From NCBI GenBank assembly GCA_021648145.1, contig JAKITI010000010.1, positions 1 to 64,000 on the forward strand: DNA of 64,000 nucleotides, given 5' to 3'. Every line of letters begins with the position of its first letter. The first letter of the stretch is position 1. The stretch comes from Gammaproteobacteria bacterium (GTDB lineage Bacteria; Pseudomonadota; Gammaproteobacteria; JAADGQ01). The notes beneath the pieces are model-generated. The model was not told the origin of the DNA. It saw only the letters and a program-made list of their open reading frames with translations, and ran no database searches. The translations under genes and the position numbers were made by a program. This document shows positions 38,917 to 49,217 of this stretch, in pieces.

Positions 38917-38935
38917 GCCTCGATAAAATCGAGGC
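38917..38935 (-). terminator. Terminator of tRNA-fMet copy 1
   Basis: GCCTCGAT (38917-38924) and ATCGAGGC (38928-38935) form a perfect 8-bp stem with a 3-base loop; TTTTTATTATGAGTTTTT follows on the minus strand. It lies 8 bases past the CCA end of the tRNA and ends the tRNA transcript. Confidence 0.85.
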
Positions 38936-38942
38936 ATAAACT

Positions 38943-39019
<77 letters not shown>

Positions 39020-39032
39020 TCAACTGGCGCAT

Positions 39033-39061
39033 ACAATACGAAACCAAGGTTACGATTGCAA
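39033..39061 (-). promoter_or_regulatory. Promoter of tRNA-fMet copy 1
   Basis: Minus strand: TTGCAA (39056-39061) and TATTGT (39033-39038) with 17 bases between them, then a GC-rich discriminator. Transcription would start about 6 bases before the tRNA 5' end. The same arrangement repeats upstream of copy 2. Confidence 0.7.
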
Positions 39062-39104
39062 GCTTTATTTCTAATAAATACCTTGAGTGATCAAGACTAA
39101 AATT

Positions 39105-39181
<77 letters not shown>

Positions 39182-39193
39182 TCAACGGCGCAC

Positions 39194-39222
39194 ACAATAC
39201 GAAACCACAACAACTATTGCAA
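39194..39222 (-). promoter_or_regulatory. Promoter of tRNA-fMet copy 2
   Basis: Minus strand: TTGCAA (39217-39222) and TATTGT (39194-39199) with 17 bases between them. Spacing and boxes equal those of copy 1. The GC-rich discriminator (GTGCGCC) suggests a stable-RNA promoter open to growth-rate or stringent control. Confidence 0.7.
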
Positions 39223-39241
39223 GCTTTAATTTTGTATAAAG

Positions 39242-40597
39242 CTACATTTGAGCAATGGCCTCACGCAAATGATTGACAGCCATCACCTCTAAACCTTTTA
39301 TTTTCCGCTTCGGCACATTAGCTGCAGGAACAATCGCTTTGGTAAATCCGTGTTTTACTGCTTCTTTCAAACGATCCTCCCCACCTTGAACAGGACGAAT
39401 CTCTCCAGCCAGCCCCACCTCTCCAAATACAATTAAATCTTGCGGCAAGACATAATCACGTAGACTGGAGATCGCTGCCAGCAACAGCGCCAAATCGGCA
39501 CCCGTTTCAGTCACACGCACCCCACCGACAACATTAACGAACACATCCTGATCGTACATCACCACACCACCATGGCGATGTAAAACAGCCAACAGCATCG
39601 CCAGGCGATTTTGGTCCAACCCTACTGTGACACGCCGTGGATTGCCCATATGACTTTCCGCCACGAGCACCTGCACTTCCACCAGCAGAGGTCGACTGCC
39701 TTCACGCGTTACCATAATAACGCTGCCTGATGCTTTTTCATGGCGTGATAAAAAAATAGCCGATGGATTCGTCACTTCACGCAACCCCTTTTCCGTCATG
39801 GCAAACACACCCAGCTCATTCACTGCTCCAAAACGATTTTTAATCGCTCGAATCATACGAAACTGGCTGCCTGTATCCCCTTCAAAATAGAGCACTGTAT
39901 CAACCATATGCTCCAGCACTCGTGGCCCTGCCAGCGATCCATCTTTAGTCACATGCCCCACCAGAAATATCGCTGTATTGGTTTGCTTGGCAAAACGTAC
40001 CAGCTGCGCAGCACTCTCTCTTACCTGCGCAACCGCTCCAGGAGCCGATTGCAGAACATCTGAATAGACGGTCTGAATAGAGTCAATCACCATGACATTG
40101 GGTTTTTCATGTTTGGCATGATCCAGAATACGCTCAACTCGAGTCTCACTCAGCAATCTTAAATTGGCACCATGCAAATCTAAACGTCGCGCCCTGAGCC
40201 CCACCTGCTGCAAAGACTCTTCTCCCGTAACATAAAGCGTTGAGCAGCTCTCTCCTAATGAAACTATCCCCTGCAACAGCAGCGTCGATTTACCAATCCC
40301 GGGGTCACCACCCAGCAACACCACTGACCCCATTACTAAACCACCCCCCAAAACTCGATCCAGCTCAGAAATACCCGTGGATATACGCAGAGTCTCCTCA
40401 ACTCCAACCTCATTCAACGGCTGAATCACAGATTCAGCCCCCGCGTACCCTGCAAAACGCCCACGATCATCAACCTTTTTTTTGCTTGCAATCGTTTCAC
40501 TCAAACTATTCCATGCACCGCAATCAGAGCACTGCCCTGACCATTTAGGGAATGATGTACCGCACTCGGAGCAATGATAAGCCAGTTTTTCACGCAT
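39242..40597 (-). CDS. radA: DNA repair protein RadA
   Basis: A 451-residue RecA-like protein. It has a four-Cys zinc finger at the N-terminus (CSECGTSF and CSDCGAWN), Walker A GGDPGIGKSTL, the RadA-specific KNRFG motif (about 250) and a C-terminal Lon-protease-like domain. It drives branch migration in recombination intermediates. It is monocistronic or reads into the tRNA-fMet pair, and is divergent from ttcA. Confidence 0.96.
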   Translation of the reverse strand: MREKLAYHCSECGTSFPKWSGQCSDCGAWNSLSETIASKKKVDDRGRFAGYAGAESVIQPLNEVGVEETLRISTGISELDRVLGGGLVMGSVVLLGGDPGIGKSTLLLQGIVSLGESCSTLYVTGEESLQQVGLRARRLDLHGANLRLLSETRVERILDHAKHEKPNVMVIDSIQTVYSDVLQSAPGAVAQVRESAAQLVRFAKQTNTAIFLVGHVTKDGSLAGPRVLEHMVDTVLYFEGDTGSQFRMIRAIKNRFGAVNELGVFAMTEKGLREVTNPSAIFLSRHEKASGSVIMVTREGSRPLLVEVQVLVAESHMGNPRRVTVGLDQNRLAMLLAVLHRHGGVVMYDQDVFVNVVGGVRVTETGADLALLLAAISSLRDYVLPQDLIVFGEVGLAGEIRPVQGGEDRLKEAVKHGFTKAIVPAANVPKRKIKGLEVMAVNHLREAIAQM

Positions 40598-40710
40598 CTA
40601 AACTTCTCTTCCAGATATATTATCAGTGGGATATTTACACCACATCTAAATTAAAATTGCTATAAAATGTGATTAGCTTATATCGTTGAATATGTTGAGG
40701 CCATACCACA

Positions 40711-41589
40711 TTGTCTAAAGTTGAAAAAAAACTTCTACACTACACCAGCAAAGCCATTACCGATTATGGCATGGTCCAAAAAGGTGACCGTATCATGGTT
40801 TGCTTATCCGGCGGGAAAGATTCTTATACGCTGCTGAGTGTTCTCAGCAAATTAAATAAACGTCCTCGCAACCGTTATGAAGTTTTTGCGTTCACACTTG
40901 ATCAATCTCAGCCAGGCTGGGATGATACATTGATGCGTCAATGGCTTGATGATCATAAAATTCCTCATGAAACACTCAGGCGTGACACCTACTCTATTGT
41001 TAAAGATAAAATTCCAGAAGGGAAAAACTACTGTTCGCTCTGTTCACGATTACGGCGTGGTAATATTTACCGTTACGCTGAAAAAAATGGCTTTACTAAA
41101 ATTGCCCTTGGCCACCATAGAGATGATCTGATTGAGTCCACACTGATGTCCATGATGTACGCAGGCCAGATACGCTCTATGCCTCCAAAACTCCTCACAG
41201 ATAATAAACAACATATCCTGATTCGCCCCATGGTTTACTGCCAGGAAAAAGATATTATTGAGTATGCTCAGGAGCGTAATTTCCCAATCATTCCATGCAA
41301 TCTGTGCGGCTCTCAAGATAACCTGACACGCCAGCGCGTCAAACAACTAATCGCAACCCTCAGCCAAGAAAATCCAAAAATTCCCAGTAATTTACTCAGC
41401 GCTATTGGTAATGTGCAAATTAGTCAGATGATGGACAGAAGCCTTTGGGATTTTAAAGGCCTGGATGCGGAACGAATGATATCCAGTGACTCTGAGTCTA
41501 CAGAAGAAGAGCAAGACCTATTTTCATTTCCTTCTATACACACTTCTAAGCCAATAGCCATTCAGCCTGCGAGAACAAGCGATGCCTGA
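40711..41589 (+). CDS. ttcA: tRNA 2-thiocytidine-32 synthetase TtcA
   Basis: A 292-residue PP-loop enzyme that thiolates C32 in several tRNAs using an iron-sulfur cluster. The PP-loop SGGKDS (about residue 35), the CSLC pair and a later Cys in CNLCGSQ are present. The TTG start at 40711 with TGAGG upstream gives the canonical N-terminus. The last 40 residues are acidic and Ser-rich. It overlaps argA by eight bases. Confidence 0.93.
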   Translation: MSKVEKKLLHYTSKAITDYGMVQKGDRIMVCLSGGKDSYTLLSVLSKLNKRPRNRYEVFAFTLDQSQPGWDDTLMRQWLDDHKIPHETLRRDTYSIVKDKIPEGKNYCSLCSRLRRGNIYRYAEKNGFTKIALGHHRDDLIESTLMSMMYAGQIRSMPPKLLTDNKQHILIRPMVYCQEKDIIEYAQERNFPIIPCNLCGSQDNLTRQRVKQLIATLSQENPKIPSNLLSAIGNVQISQMMDRSLWDFKGLDAERMISSDSESTEEEQDLFSFPSIHTSKPIAIQPARTSDA

Positions 41590-42904
41590 CATAATCGACC
41601 CACTTAAATTTGTATCCTGGTTTCGAGGTGCATCACCTTATATACACGCTTTTCGTGGACGTACATTTGTAATTACCTTTGACGGCGAGATGGTCGCATC
41701 AAAAGATTTCCCCAATTTTATACACGACATTGCCTTACTCAACAGCCTGGGGATCCGCCTGGTACTTGTTCATGGCGCTAGGCCTCAAATTGAACAGCGC
41801 CTCAAAGCACATCAGTCCCAAACAACTTATACAAACGGGTTGCGTATCACAGATAAAAAATCCCTACCTTTTGTTAAAGATGCTGTAGGCCGTGTTCGGC
41901 TTGAAATTGAGTCATTACTCTCTATGGGTATTGCAAACTCACCCATGGCGGGTGCTTCACTTCAAGTGATATCGGGTAATTTTGTAACCGCACAGCCACT
42001 CGGAATAAAAGATGGTGTCGATTTTCAACATACCGGTGAAGTTCGGCGTATTAACCATAAAGAAATCAATCGCCACCTGGATCATGGTGCAATTATTTTA
42101 CTTTCACCATTAGGTTATTCTCCCACAGGTGAGATATTTAACCTCACCGCCATTGAAGTCGCCACGGCTGTTGCAACATCAATTAAAGCAGAAAAACTAT
42201 TATGCCTGATCGAAAACAGAGGGATTCTTGACCATAAACAACAGCTCATTCGCCATCTGACAACAACGGAAGCAAAAAAAATATTAGCCGATCAAAAATC
42301 CCTTGATGAAGAGAGCAAGAGTGATCTAAAGCGAGCGATCAATGCGTGTCAGCGTGGTGTCCTCCGTACTCACTTGATCCATCGTCAAACAGAAGGGGCA
42401 CTGCTCCAAGAGCTGTTTACCCGAGATGGAATTGGAACACTCATCTCTAGCGATGATTACCAAAATACCCGTCAAGCGACCATTAATGATATCTGTGGCA
42501 TCCTTGAGATAATCACACCACTTGAGGAGGAAGGGTTTCTGGTGCGTCGTTCACGAGAAAAACTTGAAATGGAAATCGACCATTTCACTGTTATTGAACG
42601 CGATGGCATGATCATCGCTTGTGCAGCACTTTACCCCTATCGAGAGGAACATCTGGCTGAGTTGGCTTGCCTTGCTGTTCACCCAGACTATCAAAATATA
42701 AATCATGGTGAGACACTATTAAAACAAGTTGAGACGGAGTGTAAAAAACACGCAATCAAACAACTTTTTGTGTTGACCACACGGACATTGCACTGGTTTC
42801 AAGAGCGTGATTTCAAACCCGCTTCACTGAAAAAATTACCCACATTGAAGCAGTCACTCTATAACTACCAACGCCAATCAAAAATTCTCCTGAAAACTCT
42901 CTAA
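41582..42904 (+). CDS. argA: N-acetylglutamate synthase ArgA
   Basis: A 440-residue enzyme with an N-terminal amino-acid-kinase domain (arginine feedback site; [11 protein letters not shown] about residue 62) and a C-terminal GNAT acetyltransferase domain. It makes N-acetylglutamate from acetyl-CoA and glutamate, the first step of arginine synthesis. The two-domain layout and length match ArgA of E. coli (443 residues). The start overlaps ttcA by eight bases; the sensor kinase follows after 13 bases. Confidence 0.94.
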   Translation: MPDIIDPLKFVSWFRGASPYIHAFRGRTFVITFDGEMVASKDFPNFIHDIALLNSLGIRLVLVHGARPQIEQRLKAHQSQTTYTNGLRITDKKSLPFVKDAVGRVRLEIESLLSMGIANSPMAGASLQVISGNFVTAQPLGIKDGVDFQHTGEVRRINHKEINRHLDHGAIILLSPLGYSPTGEIFNLTAIEVATAVATSIKAEKLLCLIENRGILDHKQQLIRHLTTTEAKKILADQKSLDEESKSDLKRAINACQRGVLRTHLIHRQTEGALLQELFTRDGIGTLISSDDYQNTRQATINDICGILEIITPLEEEGFLVRRSREKLEMEIDHFTVIERDGMIIACAALYPYREEHLAELACLAVHPDYQNINHGETLLKQVETECKKHAIKQLFVLTTRTLHWFQERDFKPASLKKLPTLKQSLYNYQRQSKILLKTL

Positions 42905-42917
42905 ATTGGCTTTATAA

Positions 42918-44501
42918 ATGGATTTAACCCTTAAGCATCTTTTCCCTGCACACTTAACGATACGCAAACAATTTATGCTTGTGTTTTCAATCGGTGGTGT
43001 ATTGCTGGCGATCGTTGCATCACTGATCACCGCATCTCTAGAAAGCAAACGATTTTACACTTACCTAGTGAATGAAGGCCACCAGATTACAAGCAATTTT
43101 TCCAATCAAAGTGCGCTGGCACTAGAATCTAAAAATAAACAGAGCGCCATTGATTTTACTGATGCAATTTTGGCGCTTTCAACAGTAGACCATGTTGGAA
43201 TTTACAACTCTAAAGGGGACGTATTATTAAAAAAAGGCCAACAAAGTGATTGGTACCCTGAAGAAGTTTATAAAACAACGAAGCCTCAACTTATAAAAGA
43301 AACTGAAAACAGACTTCATTTTATTAACTCCGTTTATGCGCACACCCCCTCTAAATTCGATATAAACGGCCCTCTTTTTTTAGGTGATGTACACGTTGTG
43401 ATTGGTCTATCTGCGTTACCAATCATCTGGCGCAATGCATTCGTTGAAAATATTTTCACCTCATTAGCACTTGCTCCATTTTTTCTTCTCTTATTACACA
43501 TTATTGCAAAGCATATCACCTATCCATTAAGCAAACTTTCAGAGACAATGCACAACGCTGAGTTAGGCAAAAAAAATGTACGCTCCGATATTGAAGGATC
43601 AGTCGAAGTCAAAATCATTGCTCAGACATTCAATCGCATGATGAAATCGCTGGATAATCGACAAAAAAAACTGTTAAATCAGAAAAAAATACTGTCAATA
43701 CAAGTTGCTGAGCGCACTCGAGAATTAGTTATTGCACGCAATAAAGCACTTAAAGCAACTCGTTTAAAGTCTGACTTTCTTTCGAGTATGAGCCATGAGC
43801 TAAGAACGCCAATCTGTGCCATTATTGGTTACACTGAGATATGCCTTGAAGAGCTTTCTCCCAATACAACTTCAGCTAAAGATTTACAGCGCGTATTAGC
43901 CGCTTCAGATGATCTCTTGAATCTAATCAATGACACTCTGGACCTCGCTAAAATAGAGGCGGGATACACCGAACTTCATATCAGAGAAACAGACCTTAAT
44001 AAACTTATTAACCACACAGTTGATATTGCCAGGCCTTTAACACTCAAAAACAGCAACGACCTCATATTCAGCATCAAACAACACACAACGGAAGCGCTTA
44101 ATATTGATAATGAAAAGCTTCAACAAATTATTTTGAATATATTAAGCAACGCATGCAAATTTACTCAGCACGGAAAAATCACATTAAATGCCCATCATAA
44201 AAAAGAAGCGCTTATGATCACAATTCATGACACCGGCATTGGCATGAGCGAATCCCAAATAGCCCATATATTTGATGAATTTTATCAAGCAAATATGAGT
44301 ATCACCCGCAATTATGGCGGAACAGGTTTAGGGCTCACTATCAGCCAACGCCTATGCCAGCTTATGGGCGGAAAAATTGACGTGCAGAGTGAAATCAATA
44401 AAGGCACTATGTTTACAATTTTTATTCCACTCTCTACAAACAGTACAACGATTCAGTTTTCACAAAAAACTGAAACTGAGACACAACCCTCCATTGCATG
44501 A
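42918..44501 (+). CDS. Membrane sensor histidine kinase, orphan
   Basis: A 527-residue kinase with transmembrane helices at about residues 18-40 and 178-198. A periplasmic domain of about 135 residues lies between them and resembles the CHASE8 type by its pattern. HAMP (about 199-250), a coiled coil, HisKA with phospho-acceptor His293 in SSMSHELRTP, and HATPase with N box NILSNACKFT, DTGIGMS and GTGLGL follow. No receiver domain is fused, and no response regulator gene is adjacent. It lies 13 bases after argA and ends 125 bases before parE. The signal and partner are unknown. Confidence 0.88.
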   Translation: MDLTLKHLFPAHLTIRKQFMLVFSIGGVLLAIVASLITASLESKRFYTYLVNEGHQITSNFSNQSALALESKNKQSAIDFTDAILALSTVDHVGIYNSKGDVLLKKGQQSDWYPEEVYKTTKPQLIKETENRLHFINSVYAHTPSKFDINGPLFLGDVHVVIGLSALPIIWRNAFVENIFTSLALAPFFLLLLHIIAKHITYPLSKLSETMHNAELGKKNVRSDIEGSVEVKIIAQTFNRMMKSLDNRQKKLLNQKKILSIQVAERTRELVIARNKALKATRLKSDFLSSMSHELRTPICAIIGYTEICLEELSPNTTSAKDLQRVLAASDDLLNLINDTLDLAKIEAGYTELHIRETDLNKLINHTVDIARPLTLKNSNDLIFSIKQHTTEALNIDNEKLQQIILNILSNACKFTQHGKITLNAHHKKEALMITIHDTGIGMSESQIAHIFDEFYQANMSITRNYGGTGLGLTISQRLCQLMGGKIDVQSEINKGTMFTIFIPLSTNSTTIQFSQKTETETQPSIA

Positions 44502-44626
44502 CATAAGAAGCTCACTTAACCTCGAATCTACCAAGAAAATTTTGTATACTCAGTCGCGCTATTCTCTAATAGCATTTTCGAGCATATTATTCTCTCTCTC
44601 TACTTTCTGGTTTTGGTGGTCGATTT

Positions 44627-46516
44627 ATGAGCAACTCTTATGATGCAGGTGCAATTGAAGTTCTGAGTGGGCTTGATCCAGTACGAAAACGCCCGGGCAT
44701 GTACACCGACACCACCCGCCCGAACCACCTTGCTCAGGAAATTATTGATAACAGTGTCGATGAAGCCATTGCTGGGTTTGCAAAACGCATTGATGTCACG
44801 CTTTATAAAGATCAATCGCTGGAAGTTAAAGATGATGGTCGCGGTATGCCGGTGGACATTCACCCTGAAGAAGGTGTGCCTGGTGTTGAGGTCATTCTTA
44901 GCAAGCTTCATGCGGGTGGAAAGTTTTCCAATAAAAATTATCAATTTTCTGGCGGTTTACACGGCGTTGGTATATCTGTGGTAAACGCCTTATCGAAACA
45001 ACTCGATGTATGGGTCAAGCGTGGTGGCAAAGAACATCACATGGCGTTTGAGAATGGTGATAAATCATCCGATTTAAAAACTGTTGGTACCGTTGGCAAA
45101 GCCAATACCGGTACTCGTGTGCGTTTCTGGCCTGATAGTAAATATTTCGATTCAGCCAAATTTTCTGTTCGTCGTCTAAAACACATATTACGTGCTAAAG
45201 CGGTACTTTGCCCTGGCCTGCAAGTTAATTTCTTCAATGAGCAATCAGGTGAAACTGAACAGTGGCAATATCAGGATGGCCTGCAAGATTATTTACTGGA
45301 TGCTCTGAGTCATACCGAACATCTGCCTGCCGACACCCCCTTCATCGGTGAGATGGAAAGTAAAAATGAGGCTGCGACCTGGGCCGTGGTCTGGCTGCCC
45401 GAAGGGGGCGAAGGAGTTACTGAAAGTTATGTTAACCTGATTCCCACAGCACTCGGCGGCACACATGTCAATGGTTTACGCACCGGCCTTACTGAAGCGA
45501 TCAGAGAGTTTTGTGAATTTAGAAGTTTATTGCCGCGTGGTGTAAAAATTACACCTGAAGATGTCTGGGACAAATGCAGTTACATACTTTCGATCAAGCA
45601 TTTTGACCCTCAATTCAGTGGGCAAACAAAAGAACGGCTCTCATCACGGGAGTGTGCGGCATTTGTCTCTGGCGTTGTTAAGGATACGTTTGCTTTATGG
45701 CTCAATCAACATACGGAAATTGGCGAAAAAATTGCCCAATTGGCCATTGATAATGCACAAAACCGGTTACGCGCTGGCAAGAAAGTTATACGTAAAAAAG
45801 TCACCAGCGGCCCTGCTCTACCAGGCAAACTTGCTGATTGTTCCAGCCAAGAACCAATGCGTAGTGAGCTCTTTTTAGTGGAAGGTGATTCTGCGGGCGG
45901 TTCAGCCAAACAGGCAAGAAATCGCGAATTTCAAGCCATCATGCCACTACGCGGAAAGATTCTTAATACTTGGGAAGTGGATCCATCTGTGGTGCTTGGC
46001 TCTCAAGAAGTCCATGACATCTCAATCGCCATCGGTGTTGAGCCTGGCTCTGATAAACTTGACGGTTTACGTTACGGAAAAGTTTGTATTCTTGCCGATG
46101 CAGACTCGGATGGTGCTCATATCGCCACCCTGCTCTGCGCTCTATTCTTACGCCATTTTCATAGCTTGGTCGAAGCAGGACATATTTTCATTGCAATGCC
46201 TCCCCTTTACCGAATCGATATTGGCAAAGAAGTGATGTATGCCCTTGATGACCGAGAAAAAGAGGGCTTTCTTGATCGTATTGCCGCTGAAAAACGTCGT
46301 GGAAAAGTCAATGTACAGCGATTTAAAGGGCTAGGTGAAATGAACCCGTTACAACTGCGTGAAACTACGTTAGCACCCGATACCCGCCGACTGGTTCGTC
46401 TTACCATAGCGGATGGCGATGATACTCATGCCATGCTGGATATGCTATTAGCTAAAAAGCGCTCATCTGACCGTCGCAGCTGGCTGGAAGAAAAAGGTGG
46501 GCTGGCAGAAATTTAA
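44627..46516 (+). CDS. parE: DNA topoisomerase IV subunit B ParE
   Basis: A 629-residue type IIA topoisomerase ATPase subunit. The GHKL fold (RKRPGMYTD near the N-terminus, IIDNSVDEA, DGRGMP, GGLHGVG) is followed by a transducer and the TOPRIM region (EGDSAGGSA about 418, DADSDGAHI). Length matches ParE rather than GyrB, which is longer. It decatenates sister chromosomes with ParC, whose gene is not in the window. It is convergent with recO, with a 7-base gap. Confidence 0.95.
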   Translation: MSNSYDAGAIEVLSGLDPVRKRPGMYTDTTRPNHLAQEIIDNSVDEAIAGFAKRIDVTLYKDQSLEVKDDGRGMPVDIHPEEGVPGVEVILSKLHAGGKFSNKNYQFSGGLHGVGISVVNALSKQLDVWVKRGGKEHHMAFENGDKSSDLKTVGTVGKANTGTRVRFWPDSKYFDSAKFSVRRLKHILRAKAVLCPGLQVNFFNEQSGETEQWQYQDGLQDYLLDALSHTEHLPADTPFIGEMESKNEAATWAVVWLPEGGEGVTESYVNLIPTALGGTHVNGLRTGLTEAIREFCEFRSLLPRGVKITPEDVWDKCSYILSIKHFDPQFSGQTKERLSSRECAAFVSGVVKDTFALWLNQHTEIGEKIAQLAIDNAQNRLRAGKKVIRKKVTSGPALPGKLADCSSQEPMRSELFLVEGDSAGGSAKQARNREFQAIMPLRGKILNTWEVDPSVVLGSQEVHDISIAIGVEPGSDKLDGLRYGKVCILADADSDGAHIATLLCALFLRHFHSLVEAGHIFIAMPPLYRIDIGKEVMYALDDREKEGFLDRIAAEKRRGKVNVQRFKGLGEMNPLQLRETTLAPDTRRLVRLTIADGDDTHAMLDMLLAKKRSSDRRSWLEEKGGLAEI

Positions 46517-46523
46517 ACAGCTC

Positions 46524-47258
46524 TCATTTATAAGCCCTAAAGAGCTTTCGGCTGTTCAGTGGTTTACCGCCCAGCTGTACTGAAATGGCGGCTCTCATCA
46601 GCTGTTTTACTTCTTGAAAAGACTTTGCTTCCACTAAAGTACCTTGCTCAAAATTCAATAACGTATCACCCTGTAAATAGAGCTTGTTATGTTGAGCTGA
46701 TGGCAATAAACCTTCATATAACACAGGCCCTTGGCCCAATTTATATTGATATAAACAATCCGCTTTAATCGGTAAATTTGATACGACATCATGATCCAAT
46801 ATCAAACCATAACCCAACTCTTGTAAAAGATGTTTTTCAAAATACCGTAGAGCAGACTCAATAGCAGGCTGATCTTCTGCTTTCTCTAATTCAATAAGTG
46901 CCTGAAAATAATAGCCATAAAGCTCTGGATGGGGATCAAAACGTGCAAGCAGGTAGAGCAGCATTTCATTTAGATACAGACCACTCAATAACGCTACGCC
47001 CTTGAGTTGATGTATGCCACCATTTAATTCAGCGCTATGCAGAGTCACTAATTCGCCACGCCCTCTCCAGGATAGTAACAATGGGTTGAAGGGCTGAAGC
47101 AATCCCTGGAGTCGTGATCTATTTTTTCTAACACCGCGAGCCACTAGGCAAACACGCCCATGCTCGGCACTGAAAACTTCGATTAACGCACTGGTATTAC
47201 GATAAGCTCTGAGGTGCAGCAGGTAAGCGGATTGTAATAGAACATCACTCGCCGCCAT
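46524..47258 (-). CDS. recO: DNA repair protein RecO
   Basis: A 244-residue protein of the RecFOR pathway that helps load RecA onto SSB-coated single-stranded DNA. An N-terminal OB fold (VLLQSAYLLHLRAYRNTSALIEVFS) and a helical C-terminal part are recognisable. It overlaps the era stop by 14 bases, and rnc-era-recO is the usual order. Confidence 0.9.
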   Translation of the reverse strand: MAASDVLLQSAYLLHLRAYRNTSALIEVFSAEHGRVCLVARGVRKNRSRLQGLLQPFNPLLLSWRGRGELVTLHSAELNGGIHQLKGVALLSGLYLNEMLLYLLARFDPHPELYGYYFQALIELEKAEDQPAIESALRYFEKHLLQELGYGLILDHDVVSNLPIKADCLYQYKLGQGPVLYEGLLPSAQHNKLYLQGDTLLNFEQGTLVEAKSFQEVKQLMRAAISVQLGGKPLNSRKLFRAYK

Positions 47259-48162
47259 ACCCTAAACTACGCAATGCACGCTCATCATCAGCCCAACCCT
47301 CTCTGACCTTCACCCAAAGCTGAAGGAAGACTTTTCGGTCAAACAGTTTTTCCATCTCTTTTCGAGACTGTTGCCCCACCATTTTTAACTCTTCACCACC
47401 CTGACCAATCACAATCCGCTTTTGACCTTCACGCTCAACCCAGATTACAGCATGGATATGCTGCACCTTTTTCTGCATTTTGAAACTTTCAATTTCAACA
47501 GTAAGTGAATACGGAATCTCTTGACCCAAACGACGCATCAATTTTTCTCTTACCAGTTCAGCCGCAAGAAAACGCTCACTGCGATCTGTCACCTGATCTT
47601 CTGGAAAAAAGGGCTCAGAGAAAGGTAAAAAACTATTGATCTTCTTTTCTAACGCCTCAGTATTTGTGCCTTTGCGGGCAGAAAGTGGGATGACATCAGC
47701 AAAATCCATTTTTCCAGAAACTTCTTGGATAAATGGAAGCAGCGCCTCTTTATTTTTCAGTTTATCAACTTTATTAATCACTAAAATAACAGGGACTTTA
47801 CTATCGCAAAGCATTTTCAGAACATACTCATCGGCTGCAAGCCAGCCAAAACACTCCACAATAAATACAATCACATCAACATCAGTGATGACAGCACTTG
47901 CTGATTTATTCATATAGCGATTCATCGCTCGCCCTGAGCCTTGATGCAAGCCGGGCGTATCAACATAAACCGTTTGATTTTCTGCTGTCGTTTTTACTCC
48001 AAGAATCGTGTGCCTTGTTGTTTGAGGTTTGCTTGAGGTAATACTGATTTTTTGACTTAATATATGGTTGAGCAATGTTGATTTACCCACATTTGGGCGC
48101 CCTATAATCGCAACATAACCACAACGAAAGTTCTCGGTATCGGAGCTCTCTTTATTGACCAC
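47245..48162 (-). CDS. era: GTPase Era
   Basis: A 305-residue GTPase with G1 [13 protein letters not shown]2 region, G3 DTPG, G4 NKVDKL and a C-terminal KH domain that binds the 3' end of 16S rRNA. It checks 30S maturation. I start at GTG 48162, with GGAAA upstream; the frame continues 11 codons further into rnc, but that extension lacks family similarity. It overlaps rnc by 11 bases. Confidence 0.93.
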   Translation of the reverse strand: MVNKESSDTENFRCGYVAIIGRPNVGKSTLLNHILSQKISITSSKPQTTRHTILGVKTTAENQTVYVDTPGLHQGSGRAMNRYMNKSASAVITDVDVIVFIVECFGWLAADEYVLKMLCDSKVPVILVINKVDKLKNKEALLPFIQEVSGKMDFADVIPLSARKGTNTEALEKKINSFLPFSEPFFPEDQVTDRSERFLAAELVREKLMRRLGQEIPYSLTVEIESFKMQKKVQHIHAVIWVEREGQKRIVIGQGGEELKMVGQQSRKEMEKLFDRKVFLQLWVKVREGWADDERALRSLGYGGE

Positions 48163-48850
48163 TTTCAATCGTTTCCAGTATTTTTTGAGCAGCATCCTGC
48201 TCAGCTTTACGACGACTGAAGCCAGCCCCTTGCATATTCAAATCAAGCCCACTCACATAGCAGTCAACACGAAACAGATGGTCATGTGCTTGACCATCCA
48301 CAGAAACGACGGTATATCGCGGAAGCTCCAATTTTTTTGACTGTAAATACTCTTGTAAACGAGTTTTGGGATCCTTGAGATTAACGTCTGGTGAAATAGA
48401 CTCAAGCCGACTTTTATACAGTTTTATGATCCACTGATAACAGTCTTCATACCCCCCATCAAGATAAATAGCCCCCATCACCCCTTCCAGTGCACCCGCC
48501 AAAATAGAGTTTCGACGATAACCTCCACTTTTTAACTCACCCGAGCCAAGAAGAAGATGATCACCTAATTGCAAATCTCGAGCTAATTCAGCTAAAGTTT
48601 CACCTTTCACCAAACTGGAACGCAAACGACTTAACACCCCTTCAGATGCTGTTGGAAAGCGATTATAAAGCTCAGCTGCAATCGCATACCCCAATACTGC
48701 ATCACCCAAGAATTCAAGGCGTTCATTATTTCGGCTCCCCATACTTCTGTGAGTTAATGCACACGTCAACAACTCAGGGTCACTAAACTGATATTCCAGC
48801 TTCCTGAGCAACCTGTCACGTTGTTCAGTCCGCACCAGAGATCTCAACAT
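48152..48850 (-). CDS. rnc: Ribonuclease III
   Basis: A 232-residue double-strand-specific endonuclease. The RNase III signature NERLEFLGDAVLGY (about residue 42) contains the catalytic Glu and Asp, and a C-terminal dsRBD follows. It processes rRNA precursors and many regulatory duplexes. It overlaps the DUF4845 gene by 26 bases and era by 11 bases. Confidence 0.96.
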   Translation of the reverse strand: MLRSLVRTEQRDRLLRKLEYQFSDPELLTCALTHRSMGSRNNERLEFLGDAVLGYAIAAELYNRFPTASEGVLSRLRSSLVKGETLAELARDLQLGDHLLLGSGELKSGGYRRNSILAGALEGVMGAIYLDGGYEDCYQWIIKLYKSRLESISPDVNLKDPKTRLQEYLQSKKLELPRYTVVSVDGQAHDHLFRVDCYVSGLDLNMQGAGFSRRKAEQDAAQKILETIESGQ

Positions 48851-49211
48851 TTTTATTAAAACTGGCTATTAAATCAAAATTGGCAATCATAGGAACTCGC
48901 GCCTCATAATCTACAGAAATAGTAATCAAGCCCTTTTTCTTGGTGATCGTAATATGTTCATCATTAACACGTTCAACATCATTAATATCTCGCATTCGGC
49001 GGAGTAAATTTTTCTTGATCTCCTTGAGAGACTTTTTTGATGTTTCCGGTTCCTCAGCAATACCTTCCAGTGATGAAACAACCTGAAAGTATTCCAGATA
49101 CAACGGCACAACTCGTAAAGCAATTAGCACCACACAACCAATAAAAAACAATGTAAACAACAAACTGGTCAATCCTTCGCCCGTTTGCCTGCTTTTAAAT
49201 TTATTTATCAT
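48825..49211 (-). CDS. DUF4845 single-pass membrane protein
   Basis: A 128-residue protein with one transmembrane helix (about residues 16-35) and a C-terminal domain of mixed strands and helices. The DUF4845 family occupies the lepB-rnc gap in many gammaproteobacteria, as here. Its function is not established. It overlaps rnc by 26 bases and lies 6 bases from lepB. Confidence 0.8.
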   Translation of the reverse strand: MINKFKSRQTGEGLTSLLFTLFFIGCVVLIALRVVPLYLEYFQVVSSLEGIAEEPETSKKSLKEIKKNLLRRMRDINDVERVNDEHITITKKKGLITISVDYEARVPMIANFDLIASFNKNVEISGAD

Positions 49212-49217
49212 TCCCTT

